Assembly: GCA_017631285.1 (NCBI GenBank)
Contig: JAGBTO010000105.1
Location: forward strand, 1 to 52,857
Direction: 5' to 3'
DNA from: Alistipes sp.
Lineage (GTDB): Bacteria; Bacteroidota; Bacteroidia; Bacteroidales; Rikenellaceae
DNA: 52,857 nt
Position numbers and translations under genes: made by a program. The notes beneath the pieces were generated by a model. The model saw only the letters and a program-made list of their open reading frames with translations. It was not told where the DNA came from and did not search any database. Below, in pieces: positions 32,454-41,829 of the stretch; the stretch's first letter is position 1, and every line of letters starts with the position of its first letter.

Positions 32454-34192
32454 CGATTCCTTCCCTTCCCCTTGTTATAGTTGTCACAACCGATAAGCCA
32501 CACAAGAGAAACCTCAAACTTGGTAGGTCCTACATACTGGCGATGCTTTGTAGCCTGCCACACGTAGTGTTCGTCAATAGGCTTATATTCGTAGAACTCA
32601 CCCCAGTGGTATCCCACACCAAGAGTGAAATCCAAATTCAATCGCTTGGCAATTGGCAACGAGTAACCATATTCCAAACCGGCCGTCCAGCTCCAGCGAT
32701 CAGCAAGAATACCCTTTTGACCTATCTCGAAGTCATAAGTAATCATCTGACCGTAAACGCCGATATGGTGACCTGTCAATGGCTTAATGCGTGAGTTAGG
32801 ACCAAACCACCAACGCAACGCGATGTCACCACCATAAGTACGCCAGTAGTAGTGGCTCTTGTCAGAACGCCACCAAGCATATTGCCAGTTGGCATCTAAA
32901 CTGAGGTTTGAGCCGAGATAAATCTCAACGCCTATATTGGGGATAGCCAAAACGTCATAAAGCAGGTTAGACTGCAACGACATATAGACTGGCATCTTAC
33001 ACTCTCTTGCTGCCTGGTTTACGACAACCTCAGACGTGAGCTCACCAGACTTAACAAGCAAGGTCGTTGTGCGAGGCTCAACATCTTCATTAGGACTAAC
33101 TTCAAAAGCAATCGCACTCTCTGTGATCTCGATAGATTTAATCCAATCCACGGGGCTCGACACAGTCACACCGGTAGAATCTTTTGGTTTAATCTCATAC
33201 GACACCGCAGCATTACCACCCTCAGCAACCATATCCACCGAGGTCTTCGAAACGATTAACGTGCGCGGCTCTTCAACGACTGGCTCCTCAACAACCGGCT
33301 CTGCAGCAGCCTGCTCTACAACAAACTCTCGCTCACGACCGAGGAAGTTCATTTTCATAGTGACACTGCGAGGCTCGGCTATCGGGTTTGGAGCCACCAC
33401 GAAAGCAATCTTACCATACTCGTCGGTGGTGATATTTGAAATCCACTCCACAGCAGTTGTAACCACGGGCATAGCAACGTTCTCAGGCGCATTTGCAACA
33501 ACATAAGACGTAGCGGCACTACCACCCTCGGCGCCGATAAGCACAGGGCTCTCGATCACGACACGCGACTCCACAATGTAGAACGTATCCAAACGCACTG
33601 CGGCATAACGAAGGCGTGGGTAAACATTATTGAGCAACCAGCGGTAAGGCTCACCGTTGTGCAATATTTCGAGTTGCCTGTGACGCTCGTTAACAAGCTC
33701 ACCATTAACGGTGATAGTCTCCGGTGTATTTCTCAGGATATTGAGCACCTCACTTTGCGATGGAACTCGGGGGTTATTCTCAACCTCAGAGATAAGCAAC
33801 TCCCAATCGATGCCCGTGTAATTTATTTTGTAGGCCACCTCGCTACCGATCTTCTCACCAAGCATATCAACAACAGCCTGGGCTCGAGCATTAACAAGGT
33901 TTGAGTTAATCTGGCCCGTTCCCTCGGGTGAGGCGTAGGCCTCGATACCAATACCTCCTCGCGCCACCTCGTTCTCTCGCATATACTCCTCGAGCAACGA
34001 TGCAAGACGCGCCAACGTTGCGTCATTGTTCATATAGCTTTTGTCTACAGATGGAGAACCAAGTCTAAAGTAAATCTTTACACTCTCCGACCTCTCTTTT
34101 ATCTGTTGCGAAAAGGAGAACAGTGGAAGCATCATTGCCACCAACAAACATATGATGAAATTGTTCTTATTTATCCCGTGTCGTGATTTCAT
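32450..34192 (-). CDS. DUF3575 protein with OmpA-like and two BACON domains
   Basis: This is a 580-residue envelope protein. A signal peptide (about 1-28) is followed by an OmpA-like region (about 35-115, with GIGIEAYASPEGTGQINSNL) and two BACON-like repeats (about 220-305 and 310-395: GGSAATSYVV ... PRSVTMKM and GGNAAVSYEI ... PRTTTLLV). The C-terminal DUF3575 beta-barrel-like domain (about 397-575) contains MSLQSNLLYDVLAIPNIGVE and WRTYGGDIALRWWFG. It is the first gene of the four-gene fimbrial operon and may form its outer-membrane base. Confidence 0.87.
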   Translation of the reverse strand: MKSRHGINKNNFIICLLVAMMLPLFSFSQQIKERSESVKIYFRLGSPSVDKSYMNNDATLARLASLLEEYMRENEVARGGIGIEAYASPEGTGQINSNLVNARAQAVVDMLGEKIGSEVAYKINYTGIDWELLISEVENNPRVPSQSEVLNILRNTPETITVNGELVNERHRQLEILHNGEPYRWLLNNVYPRLRYAAVRLDTFYIVESRVVIESPVLIGAEGGSAATSYVVANAPENVAMPVVTTAVEWISNITTDEYGKIAFVVAPNPIAEPRSVTMKMNFLGREREFVVEQAAAEPVVEEPVVEEPRTLIVSKTSVDMVAEGGNAAVSYEIKPKDSTGVTVSSPVDWIKSIEITESAIAFEVSPNEDVEPRTTTLLVKSGELTSEVVVNQAARECKMPVYMSLQSNLLYDVLAIPNIGVEIYLGSNLSLDANWQYAWWRSDKSHYYWRTYGGDIALRWWFGPNSRIKPLTGHHIGVYGQMITYDFEIGQKGILADRWSWTAGLEYGYSLPIAKRLNLDFTLGVGYHWGEFYEYKPIDEHYVWQATKHRQYVGPTKFEVSLVWLIGCDNYNKGKGRNR

Positions 34193-34245
34193 ATTCGAAT
34201 TAAATCTCTCTTATAAGGAATTACTAACCACAAAAATAATAAGAC

Positions 34246-34264
34246 TATTTCATTTGATGAAATA
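34246..34264. promoter_or_regulatory. 19-bp palindrome before fimbrial operon
   Basis: TATTTCAT-TTG-ATGAAATA is a perfect inverted repeat with 8-bp arms. It lies just upstream of TATTTTTGT, the likely -7 box of the minus-strand fimbrial promoter, in the place of a -33 element. It looks like an operator. Confidence 0.45.
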
Positions 34265-34333
34265 ATACGACTAAAAATATATCATTTTAATAAGTTTTTA
34301 TATGCATTTCCAGATGCAGAAAATCTCAAAATA

Positions 34334-34342
34334 CCCCCCCCC
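34334..34342. repeat. Nine-C homopolymer tract in fimbrial upstream region
   Basis: Nine consecutive C (G on the fimbrial strand) lie about 140 bp before the first fimbrial start codon. Such tracts can change length by slippage and alter promoter activity. The 559-bp gap 34193-34751 also holds a likely -7 box for the plus-strand AAA+ gene (TAAATTTGT, 34726-34734) and no other gene signal. Confidence 0.5.
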
Positions 34343-34751
34343 TGATTATCTTGCTGATTATCACCTTCTTGCAAGCACCATAAATCAACAGGCAAAAAAC
34401 TAATTAATTTGTGTAGAAATCGACTGAATTAGAGTTTATTTAACACTACTTTACAACACAAAAAAGTAGGTTGTTTTATTCAAAAAAACGCGAACAACAC
34501 AAGCGTTTTACTTCAAAAATCACATCGCCAATCACCAAATAACAGCTGCTTTGTTACCATTTTTCACGATGCAATTCACTCTCGAGTGCATTGTTATGAA
34601 TTACTTGTTTCCCACTATAGAACAGTAATCTGAGAGTCTTAATATGCGCGCCATAACCTCGAATTATGCACAACCCATTCGCCACATTTTTTAGGCTAAT
34701 TGAGGGATTATTCGTGAAATAATGATAAATTTGTAGGAAAATGCCGTGTTT

Positions 34752-37700
34752 ATGAGCTCTATTTCCAATTTTGATATCGCAGAATTGTTTTCCAATCCGC
34801 AGTACCTGACCTACTTCCGCTGGTTGGAGGAGAAGATGCAGAATGGTCTGTCCGACCAGAAAATCATTACTGATTTCAAACTTTACGAGCCAAACTGGAC
34901 CGACGATGACATCCACTTTGTTGAGTGGGTGCTCTACTATTTCAATCTGACCGGCCGTAGAAATAGCATCACCGACAAGGACTCGGATTGCGATTCAGAC
35001 TTTGATAGGCAGGATATATCGGCCCACGATGAGGAGGAGGATGATTTTAAAGACTTCGACACTTTGCTCGACGAATTTATAGCGTCCACCCTCTCAGAGG
35101 ATGGTAACATCCAAACCGATAAATCTTTAACAAAAGCAGACAAACAGCGAGATGACGACCAGATAAAGAGCAACTTTTATTGCACAGGCATACAACTTTC
35201 AACCAGCGAAAAACCCTCTTGCAGCGATAGGGATTTCGGCGAGAGTTATCAGTCGATATACCCGCTATTCAAGAGAGATCGTTACATCCATCTGAAGATT
35301 CTATACTCTCTTTCTGGCCATAAAGGTAAGGGCGTAGAGGCTGTAATTCAAAGCCCACGCTGCCACACCATCCTGCGTAAGGAGATTTCGATGTCGCAGC
35401 TTGCGAAGGGCAAATGGTGCGTGACAGTGTCGTTCGATGCCGAGGACTTGATTACCAAGCGCTTGCCCATTCGCGAGAAGATACATATCAGCATATGCAA
35501 GCTTGGCACTCACGAGGAGATATACAGCACCGAGAAGGAGATTTTGTGCGCCAACTCCATATTCGACATAATGCGTATCGAACGTATGGCGTTTTTCCCC
35601 GGACTCAATGGATTAAACCCTGCCAACTGCAACACAGCAACGGGATATATCTGTTTTAAGAACGAGAAATCGTTACAAGTAAATGCCCATTGCTATCTAA
35701 CATCAACGATAGGCGACTACATATCGGATTACAACATTTCGTATTCGCTTTACGACCAGACTGGAAAACTCATCGACAAACAATCGATTTGCGCAGAGAT
35801 GGACAACAACAAAACATTCTCTGCCGTATGCGGTTTTGCCTCTTGCGACAAATACGAACTGAGCGATGGCAAATACAAGGTCGAGCTGGCTGCCTTCGAC
35901 AGATCCATTATGGTGGCGACATTCACCATCGGAACATACTCTCTGGAGGGCGAGGCCGATGTTGCGCAGGTGGTGTCGATGCTCCGTTCGAACGCTATGA
36001 ACGACTTCTCAAGCGACAAGGCATTGGACAGACTGGAGCAGATGATTGGTCTCAAGAGCGTAAAGGAGAAGATATACTCCTTAGGCCGCCTATCTGCGTT
36101 GGCACAGCGCCGCAAAGAGATGGGACTCCCTTTCAAAAGCACATCGCTACACGCCCGTTTTGTGGGTAATCCGGGCACTGGAAAGACCACCATTGCCGAG
36201 ATTATAGGTCAGGTTTACAAGGACTTGGGCCTGCTGAGTCGTGGCCACGTGGTAAGGGTCGAGCGTCGCAACCTTGTTGGTCGATACTACGACAGTGAAC
36301 TGCGCGCCACCGAGCAGGCTATAGAAAGCGCTCAGGGTGGAGTGCTGTTTATCGATGAAGCCTACTCGCTGTATGTTCCCGATGATCCTCGCGACCCGGG
36401 CAAGCACGTACTTGAAGCCCTGCTCACGGCCCTATCCGACGAGAAGCGTCGCGACTGGATGCTTGTGCTGGCAGGCTACCCCGAGGAGATTGAGCAGATG
36501 CTGAATGCCAACCCCGGTATCAAATCGCGTGTAAACGAGACCTTCTTCTTTGACGATTACGATATCGAGGAGTTGATGCAGATTGCCGACCTCTACTGCA
36601 AGCGCAACAAGTATCGTATGTCGGCCGAGGTTCGCAAACACCTCTACTCGGTTGTTGCACGCGACTATGGTGCCCGCGACAGGCTTTTCGGTAACGCTCG
36701 CTATATCAACAACTTGATGGAGCAGACCATAGCCGTCAATATGGCCCACCGTGTGAGCCGTATCGAGAACCCCACGAAGACTCAGCTACAGACCATCGAG
36801 GTGGAGGATATTCCGAGTATGCGCGAGGAGGAGCCCAAATCAAAGGGAATGGCGGGGCTGAATCAGATGGTGGGACTATCGACCCTAAAACGCAATTTGG
36901 CGCAACATCTTAATATGGTGAAGCTGGCCAATATGCGTATGAAGCGAGGTCTGCATACGCAGATGCCGCCCCTGCATATGGTCTTTACGGGCAATCCGGG
37001 CACTGGTAAGACCACTGTGGCCGACTTCCTCGGCGAGATATACGCATCGATGGGACTACTCACGAAGGGAGATGTGATTCGTGTCGAGAAGAGCGACCTT
37101 GTAGGCTCGCACGTAGGCGAGACCGAGCGAAAGATGAAATCCATCCTAAATCGCGCAAAAGGCAATATCCTATTCATCGACGAGGCCTACCAGCTCTGCG
37201 CCAAGGATGGTCAGAATGACTATGGCGAAAATGTGATAGATTCGCTGCTCACCACCCTGTCCAACGACCAGGTCGATATGATTGTCATCCTGGCAGGCTA
37301 CCCCCAGGATATGGAGCGTCTGCTCGATATGAACGAGGGTTTGCGTTCGCGCTTCCCATATACATTCCACTTCGAGGATTACTCGGTCGAGGAGTTGCAT
37401 AAAATAGCCCTGCAACGAGCCAAGGCCGACAACTATTATTTCACGAAGAGGGCCGAAGAGCTATTGAAAATACTCATCAAACGAGAGGTGCTGCGCAAGC
37501 GCTCATCGTTCGGCAACGCACGTTTTGTCACACGCCTACTTTCGACCGAAATCCTACCGCGTATGGCTACCCGCCTATCGAATGAGGTGGCCGAGCCAAC
37601 AAAACGCCAGCTGAAGACAATCGTAGCCGAGGATATACCCATAAGCAAGGAGGAGGTAGCACGCATCGAGAAGGGCGGTTTTGACGATGACGCAATCGAT

Positions 37701-38522
37701 GCTGCTCTCAAAAAACTCGACGCCTTAGTGGGCCAGCATAATGTCAAGCGAGCGATACACAATTTTGTGGATATAGCCCGCTACCTGAACTCTACGGGCG
37801 AAAAGTTCGTGGGCAAAGGGCCATTGAAATGGAATTTTGTCGGCAATACCGGCACCGGTAAAAGCACTATTGCCGAGATACTTGCTGAGATACTCAAAGC
37901 GATGGATCTGCTGGATAAAGGAAACGTTGTGGAGGTTCGCGGTGAGCAGATTTTCAACGTATCGGAATACCAATGCGACCAGGTGTTGCGTCAGGCAATC
38001 AAGCTCGCCAGCCACGGCCTGCTGCTTATCGATGGCGACGCTCCTGAATTCCGCAATATGTTTGAATACCGACTCACAAGCGAGCAGTTGCGCATAAAAC
38101 TCTCATCGCTGGTTGCCGAAACCGGTGGACAGGGAGCCCTGGTTATTGCGGAGTGCAACTCACCCCGTCAGACCGTCGCCAATTCGCTGACCATCAACGG
38201 AATCTACGATTTCGACCACACATTCTTCTTCGACGACTACTCGTCGGAGGAGTTGTTCGAGATTTTGTGCCGACGTCTGAGCAAACACAGGGTAAAATTC
38301 ACCCCCGAGGCCGAAGCCAAGATGCGAAACTACATAGACCAGCTATGCACCAACAGAACGCTCTCGTTTGCCAATGCCCGCACAATGAAACACCTCGCCC
38401 GCACCATCTACGAGCAGGTTATTCTGCGCGCAAGCAAGGATGCATCGTCGCCCCGCAACAGAGTCACGCTGGAGGATGTAGAAGGATATAATTGGCAGCA
38501 ACCCAGAAAGATAGGATACTAA
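34752..38522 (+). CDS. Triple CbbX/CfxQ-type AAA+ ATPase
   Basis: This protein of about 1256 residues starts with a unique N-terminal region (about 1-430, with an acidic stretch DSDCDSDFDRQDISAHDEEE). Three AAA+ modules of the CbbX/EccA type follow. Walker A boxes are GNPGTGKTT (about 472), GNPGTGKTT (about 747) and GNTGTGKST (about 1031). Walker B is LFIDEAY in modules 1 and 2, but LLIDGDAPE in module 3, which lacks the catalytic glutamate. Two active modules and one binding-only module are likely. ATG at 34752 is preferred to a GTG 6 bp earlier. The gene leads a same-strand cluster with NYN, TIR and phosphatase genes. Confidence 0.88.
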   Translation: MSSISNFDIAELFSNPQYLTYFRWLEEKMQNGLSDQKIITDFKLYEPNWTDDDIHFVEWVLYYFNLTGRRNSITDKDSDCDSDFDRQDISAHDEEEDDFKDFDTLLDEFIASTLSEDGNIQTDKSLTKADKQRDDDQIKSNFYCTGIQLSTSEKPSCSDRDFGESYQSIYPLFKRDRYIHLKILYSLSGHKGKGVEAVIQSPRCHTILRKEISMSQLAKGKWCVTVSFDAEDLITKRLPIREKIHISICKLGTHEEIYSTEKEILCANSIFDIMRIERMAFFPGLNGLNPANCNTATGYICFKNEKSLQVNAHCYLTSTIGDYISDYNISYSLYDQTGKLIDKQSICAEMDNNKTFSAVCGFASCDKYELSDGKYKVELAAFDRSIMVATFTIGTYSLEGEADVAQVVSMLRSNAMNDFSSDKALDRLEQMIGLKSVKEKIYSLGRLSALAQRRKEMGLPFKSTSLHARFVGNPGTGKTTIAEIIGQVYKDLGLLSRGHVVRVERRNLVGRYYDSELRATEQAIESAQGGVLFIDEAYSLYVPDDPRDPGKHVLEALLTALSDEKRRDWMLVLAGYPEEIEQMLNANPGIKSRVNETFFFDDYDIEELMQIADLYCKRNKYRMSAEVRKHLYSVVARDYGARDRLFGNARYINNLMEQTIAVNMAHRVSRIENPTKTQLQTIEVEDIPSMREEEPKSKGMAGLNQMVGLSTLKRNLAQHLNMVKLANMRMKRGLHTQMPPLHMVFTGNPGTGKTTVADFLGEIYASMGLLTKGDVIRVEKSDLVGSHVGETERKMKSILNRAKGNILFIDEAYQLCAKDGQNDYGENVIDSLLTTLSNDQVDMIVILAGYPQDMERLLDMNEGLRSRFPYTFHFEDYSVEELHKIALQRAKADNYYFTKRAEELLKILIKREVLRKRSSFGNARFVTRLLSTEILPRMATRLSNEVAEPTKRQLKTIVAEDIPISKEEVARIEKGGFDDDAIDAALKKLDALVGQHNVKRAIHNFVDIARYLNSTGEKFVGKGPLKWNFVGNTGTGKSTIAEILAEILKAMDLLDKGNVVEVRGEQIFNVSEYQCDQVLRQAIKLASHGLLLIDGDAPEFRNMFEYRLTSEQLRIKLSSLVAETGGQGALVIAECNSPRQTVANSLTINGIYDFDHTFFFDDYSSEELFEILCRRLSKHRVKFTPEAEAKMRNYIDQLCTNRTLSFANARTMKHLARTIYEQVILRASKDASSPRNRVTLEDVEGYNWQQPRKIGY

Positions 38523-38540
38523 CGAAATAAAACTCGACAT

Positions 38541-39149
38541 ATGGCTATTAACCAAATCAAATCTATAGGAGTGTTTATCGATGGAGGCTACTACGCCAAA
38601 ATCGACGATACATTATACGAAACAAGCGGAATGCGACTCGACGTAAGTAAGCTGACACATTATATCCGCTCCATTGTTGCCGAGCAATGTGGTGCCGAGA
38701 AGTCAATCTGCCAGGTGGTGGAGAACCACTACTTCAGAGGGCGCTTCCGCGCCTCGGAGGCCAACGCAAAGAAGATACTCTTTGCGGAGCGCAAATTCGA
38801 AGATTCGCTCATCGAGAATGATGTGATATTCCACTATAAACACTTGCGCGAGATCGATGGAAATATCATCGAAAAGGGTATCGACGTGTGGTATGCATTG
38901 GAGGCTTACGAGCTGGCGACAATTCGCCAATTCGACTACGTGGTGCTCATCACCGGCGACGCTGACCACGAGATGCTCATCAAAAAGTTGAAGGCTCTGC
39001 ACATAAATGTTATTCTGCTCACGGGCGACTTTGGAGACTCGTCGGCCACCTCTCGCCTACTGCGCGAAGAAGCAACCCTGCACCTCGACCTCGGCGAAAA
39101 ATTCCAGCAGCAACCCGAACTCATCGAAAAACTCTGCCGCAAGGGATAA
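38541..39149 (+). CDS. NYN-domain (LabA/DUF88) ribonuclease-like protein
   Basis: This is a 202-residue NYN protein of the PIN-like fold. The acidic active-site residues are visible: D14 in GVFIDGGYY, D115 in EKGIDVWYALEAYELA, and D140 with D142 in VLITGDADHEML. The nearby lysine-rich segments fit RNA binding. NYN proteins are predicted metal-dependent RNases. It begins 18 bp after the AAA+ gene and has similar base composition, so the two are likely to act together, for example an ATPase remodelling the RNase or its substrate. Confidence 0.85.
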   Translation: MAINQIKSIGVFIDGGYYAKIDDTLYETSGMRLDVSKLTHYIRSIVAEQCGAEKSICQVVENHYFRGRFRASEANAKKILFAERKFEDSLIENDVIFHYKHLREIDGNIIEKGIDVWYALEAYELATIRQFDYVVLITGDADHEMLIKKLKALHINVILLTGDFGDSSATSRLLREEATLHLDLGEKFQQQPELIEKLCRKG

Positions 39150-39187
39150 ATAGTCATATATAGGGAATTAAGCCAAAAGATAATATA

Positions 39188-40330
39188 ATGAAATATGATG
39201 TATTTATAAGCTATAGCCGCAAAGATTCAGAGCTTGTAACACACATTTGCAAAGAATTAACAAAAAATAACATCTCCTTTTTTGTTGACAAATCATTCAT
39301 TAAGATAGGCAATGACTTTCCAGAAGTCATTGCGGATGCGATATTGAATAGTCGCATATTCTTATTTATCGCTAGCGAGAATTCATATGCATCTAATTTC
39401 ACTAATAGCGAAATTGCTTTTGCCCATAAACACAAATCAAAAGATTCTATCATCCCATACATAATCGACGAAAGCTCACTACCGATTGGACTTGACCTAG
39501 TCTTGAGTAGTACCGATTACAAAACGGCTACACAATATTCAGCAGATGAATTATGCAAAGAATTATCAAACCGAATTAATACCCAACCCATTAATCCCAA
39601 ATCTGACATTAGCGTTAAGTTATTGACTAAATATGGGTATTGGATTCTTTTTGCAATTCTATCGTATTGGATCTGCTCATCATGTGTTAATTCTCTAAAA
39701 TTTTCCGTTTCATTCGAAGAGTTTACTAATAACACTTTTATAAGTAATACAATATTGTGGATTTGTGTGTGCGGATTTTGGGGTGTATTTTCTATAGGCA
39801 CTAAAATTTTGCACGATAGCCTTGTTCAAAACAATGTTATGAACTACTCTATCGGGCTACTTTCTGCACTCATATATGGAACACTTGTCACTGCTCCATG
39901 CATGACACATTCTCTATATTTACATTTTCAATTAAAGACTGATATTAGAGCTGAAATTTCTACGCTTCATAGCCACATACTACCTATTGCAAATGGCAAT
40001 TCTGAAATAAAACAAAATTTGGAAAAGATTGACAATCTTATAAATTATGAAGAGCTAGACGTTTTCGATTCTAAAGATGCCACCATAATCAGAAACACTA
40101 TTAATGAATCATATACATATTTAAAGGAACATTACTCAACCGACAACTCTAACATCACAATCAAACAATATTACACAAAGGATTATAGCAAAATAGAAGA
40201 TATCTATAATCTTTTTAAGATATGGAAATCTCAATTAAAAGATGGGATAAAAATAGAATTCGCCTTATCGTTGGTAATATCAATTATCATCATAATGATA
40301 TCTACATTATTGATTACAAAGAAATTATAA
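39188..40330 (+). CDS. TIR-domain protein with transmembrane helices
   Basis: This is a 380-residue protein. The TIR domain (about 1-135) starts KYDVFISYSRKDSEL and contains the putative NADase glutamate E75 in NFTNSEIAFAHK. Four hydrophobic helices follow, at about 150-168, 184-204, 219-240 and 358-377, with a helical loop between the third and fourth. TIR domains in defence systems degrade NAD or make signal molecules; membrane attachment suggests a terminal effector. The gene is much richer in A and T than both neighbours and stands 3 bp before the phosphatase gene, which suggests it was inserted into an existing operon. Confidence 0.88.
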   Translation: MKYDVFISYSRKDSELVTHICKELTKNNISFFVDKSFIKIGNDFPEVIADAILNSRIFLFIASENSYASNFTNSEIAFAHKHKSKDSIIPYIIDESSLPIGLDLVLSSTDYKTATQYSADELCKELSNRINTQPINPKSDISVKLLTKYGYWILFAILSYWICSSCVNSLKFSVSFEEFTNNTFISNTILWICVCGFWGVFSIGTKILHDSLVQNNVMNYSIGLLSALIYGTLVTAPCMTHSLYLHFQLKTDIRAEISTLHSHILPIANGNSEIKQNLEKIDNLINYEELDVFDSKDATIIRNTINESYTYLKEHYSTDNSNITIKQYYTKDYSKIEDIYNLFKIWKSQLKDGIKIEFALSLVISIIIIMISTLLITKKL

Positions 40331-40333
40331 CCA

Positions 40334-41008
40334 ATGAAACCTAAACGAATCATACTCATCCGTCATGGAGAGTCGGCAGCCAATGTCGACAGGTATCTTT
40401 TTGGGCAGATTCCCGACTACACCATCGAACTCACCGAGAAGGGATGCCAGCAGGCACAGCAGGCAGGAGTCAGGCTCAAGGAGTTGGTTGGCGAGGAGAG
40501 CATCTATTTCTATGTGTCACCCTTCTGGCGCACACGTTCTACGTTTGAAAATATCGTAAAAGCAATACCTCGCTCACAGTTTGTGTATAGCGAGGAGCCT
40601 CGCCTAAGGGAGCAGGAGTGGGGATATCTGCGTTGCAACGAGGATTTCGACAAGATTTGTCGCGAGCGACGTGAGTATGGCTCATTCTACTACCGCATCC
40701 CGGGTGGCGAGTCGGGCACCGACGTATACGACCGCATCGATGATTTGCTGGGTAGCTTGTATCGTGATTTTCGTAGCGAAAACTTCCCCGAGAACTGCGT
40801 CTTGGTAACACATAGCCTTACAATTCGCCTATTTTTGATGCGTTACTACCATTTGACGGTAGAGGAGTTTGAACAGATGCTCTCACCCGCAAATTGCGAG
40901 CTGGTCGTAATGACACTGCAAGAGGATGGAGGCTACAAATTAGAGTATGAGATTCGCAAATCGGAATCTACGCTGCGCTATTCACGCCCCATAACTCTGC
41001 CCGAATAA
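40334..41008 (+). CDS. Histidine phosphatase family protein
   Basis: This is a 224-residue member of the phosphoglycerate-mutase-like histidine phosphatases. The RHG motif is in IILIRHGESAANVDR (catalytic H at about 11), the second histidine is in VTHSLTIRLFL, and the conserved E of LREQEWG is present. The substrate is unknown. It is the last gene of the plus-strand cluster, starting 3 bp after the TIR gene, and ends 11 bp before the convergent murQ gene. It may be a housekeeping enzyme or the signal-degrading partner of the cluster. Confidence 0.88.
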   Translation: MKPKRIILIRHGESAANVDRYLFGQIPDYTIELTEKGCQQAQQAGVRLKELVGEESIYFYVSPFWRTRSTFENIVKAIPRSQFVYSEEPRLREQEWGYLRCNEDFDKICRERREYGSFYYRIPGGESGTDVYDRIDDLLGSLYRDFRSENFPENCVLVTHSLTIRLFLMRYYHLTVEEFEQMLSPANCELVVMTLQEDGGYKLEYEIRKSESTLRYSRPITLPE

Positions 41009-41019
41009 TCTATTCGCTA

Positions 41020-41829
41020 CTACTTCATTGCCTTAAATGCCTCCACTGCGGCACGTACTTTGCCGTGCTGGAACAGTAGCTGGCGGGCAAGGTCGTAATC
41101 CTCGATGCCGGTCTCCTCCATAATCATTCGTGCGCCACGATCGACGAGTTTCTTGTTCGTAAGCTCCATATCAACCATACGACTGCCTCGCACGTGACCC
41201 AGGCGAATCATCGTAGCCGTAGAGATCATATTAAGTATCAGCTTCAGAGCCGTAGCCGACTTCATACGCGTGCTACCCGTAACAAACTCAGGGCCGACCA
41301 CCGTAACGATAGGTATCTGTGACTCGGCGGCCAATGGCGAGCCCTCGTTATTGGTGATACACGAGGTGAGCATACCAATGGCTCGGGCCTGTTTGATTGC
41401 ACCAATGACGTAGGGCGTTGTTCCCGACGCTGCAATACCCACAAGGGTATCTTCCGAGGTGGGATTAAACTTGAGTATATCCTGCCAGCCCTGCTCCCAA
41501 TCATCCTCGGCACCCTCAACTGCGGTACGTATAGCGCCATCGCCTCCGGCAATGATACCGATGAACTTATCTCTCACACCATAGGTAGGAGGTATCTCCG
41601 AAGCATCCACAATACCGAGTCGGCCACTTGTGCCTGCACCGATGTAAAACACCCTGCCACCGCGCTTCATACGCTCGACAACGCCATCGACCAACTCTTC
41701 GATCTGCGGAATGGAGTCACCCACGGCTACGGGTACGGTCATATCCTCGGCATTCATTGCACGAAGCAGCTCCAGGGTTGTCATCTGATCCAGATTCTCA
41801 TAGTTTGAGCTCTGCTCTGTTGTTCTCAT
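41020..41829 (-). CDS. murQ: N-acetylmuramic acid 6-phosphate etherase
   Basis: This 269-residue SIS-fold enzyme cleaves the lactyl ether of MurNAc-6-phosphate to give GlcNAc-6-phosphate and D-lactate. Family boxes are GGRVFYIGAGTSGRLGIVDA, the acidic residue in DASEIPPTYG, the second in AVEGAEDDW, and GVAASGTTPYV-like GIAASGTTPYV. It is slightly shorter than the Escherichia coli enzyme. It overlaps the kinase gene by 4 bp and is third in a transporter-kinase-etherase operon. Confidence 0.95.
   Translation of the reverse strand: MRTTEQSSNYENLDQMTTLELLRAMNAEDMTVPVAVGDSIPQIEELVDGVVERMKRGGRVFYIGAGTSGRLGIVDASEIPPTYGVRDKFIGIIAGGDGAIRTAVEGAEDDWEQGWQDILKFNPTSEDTLVGIAASGTTPYVIGAIKQARAIGMLTSCITNNEGSPLAAESQIPIVTVVGPEFVTGSTRMKSATALKLILNMISTATMIRLGHVRGSRMVDMELTNKKLVDRGARMIMEETGIEDYDLARQLLFQHGKVRAAVEAFKAMK

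Noticed and set aside
39188..40330. TIR gene as part of a Thoeris or CBASS system
   Set aside because: No ThsA-like SIR2/SLOG protein, cyclase or CD-NTase gene is found nearby, so neither known system can be claimed.
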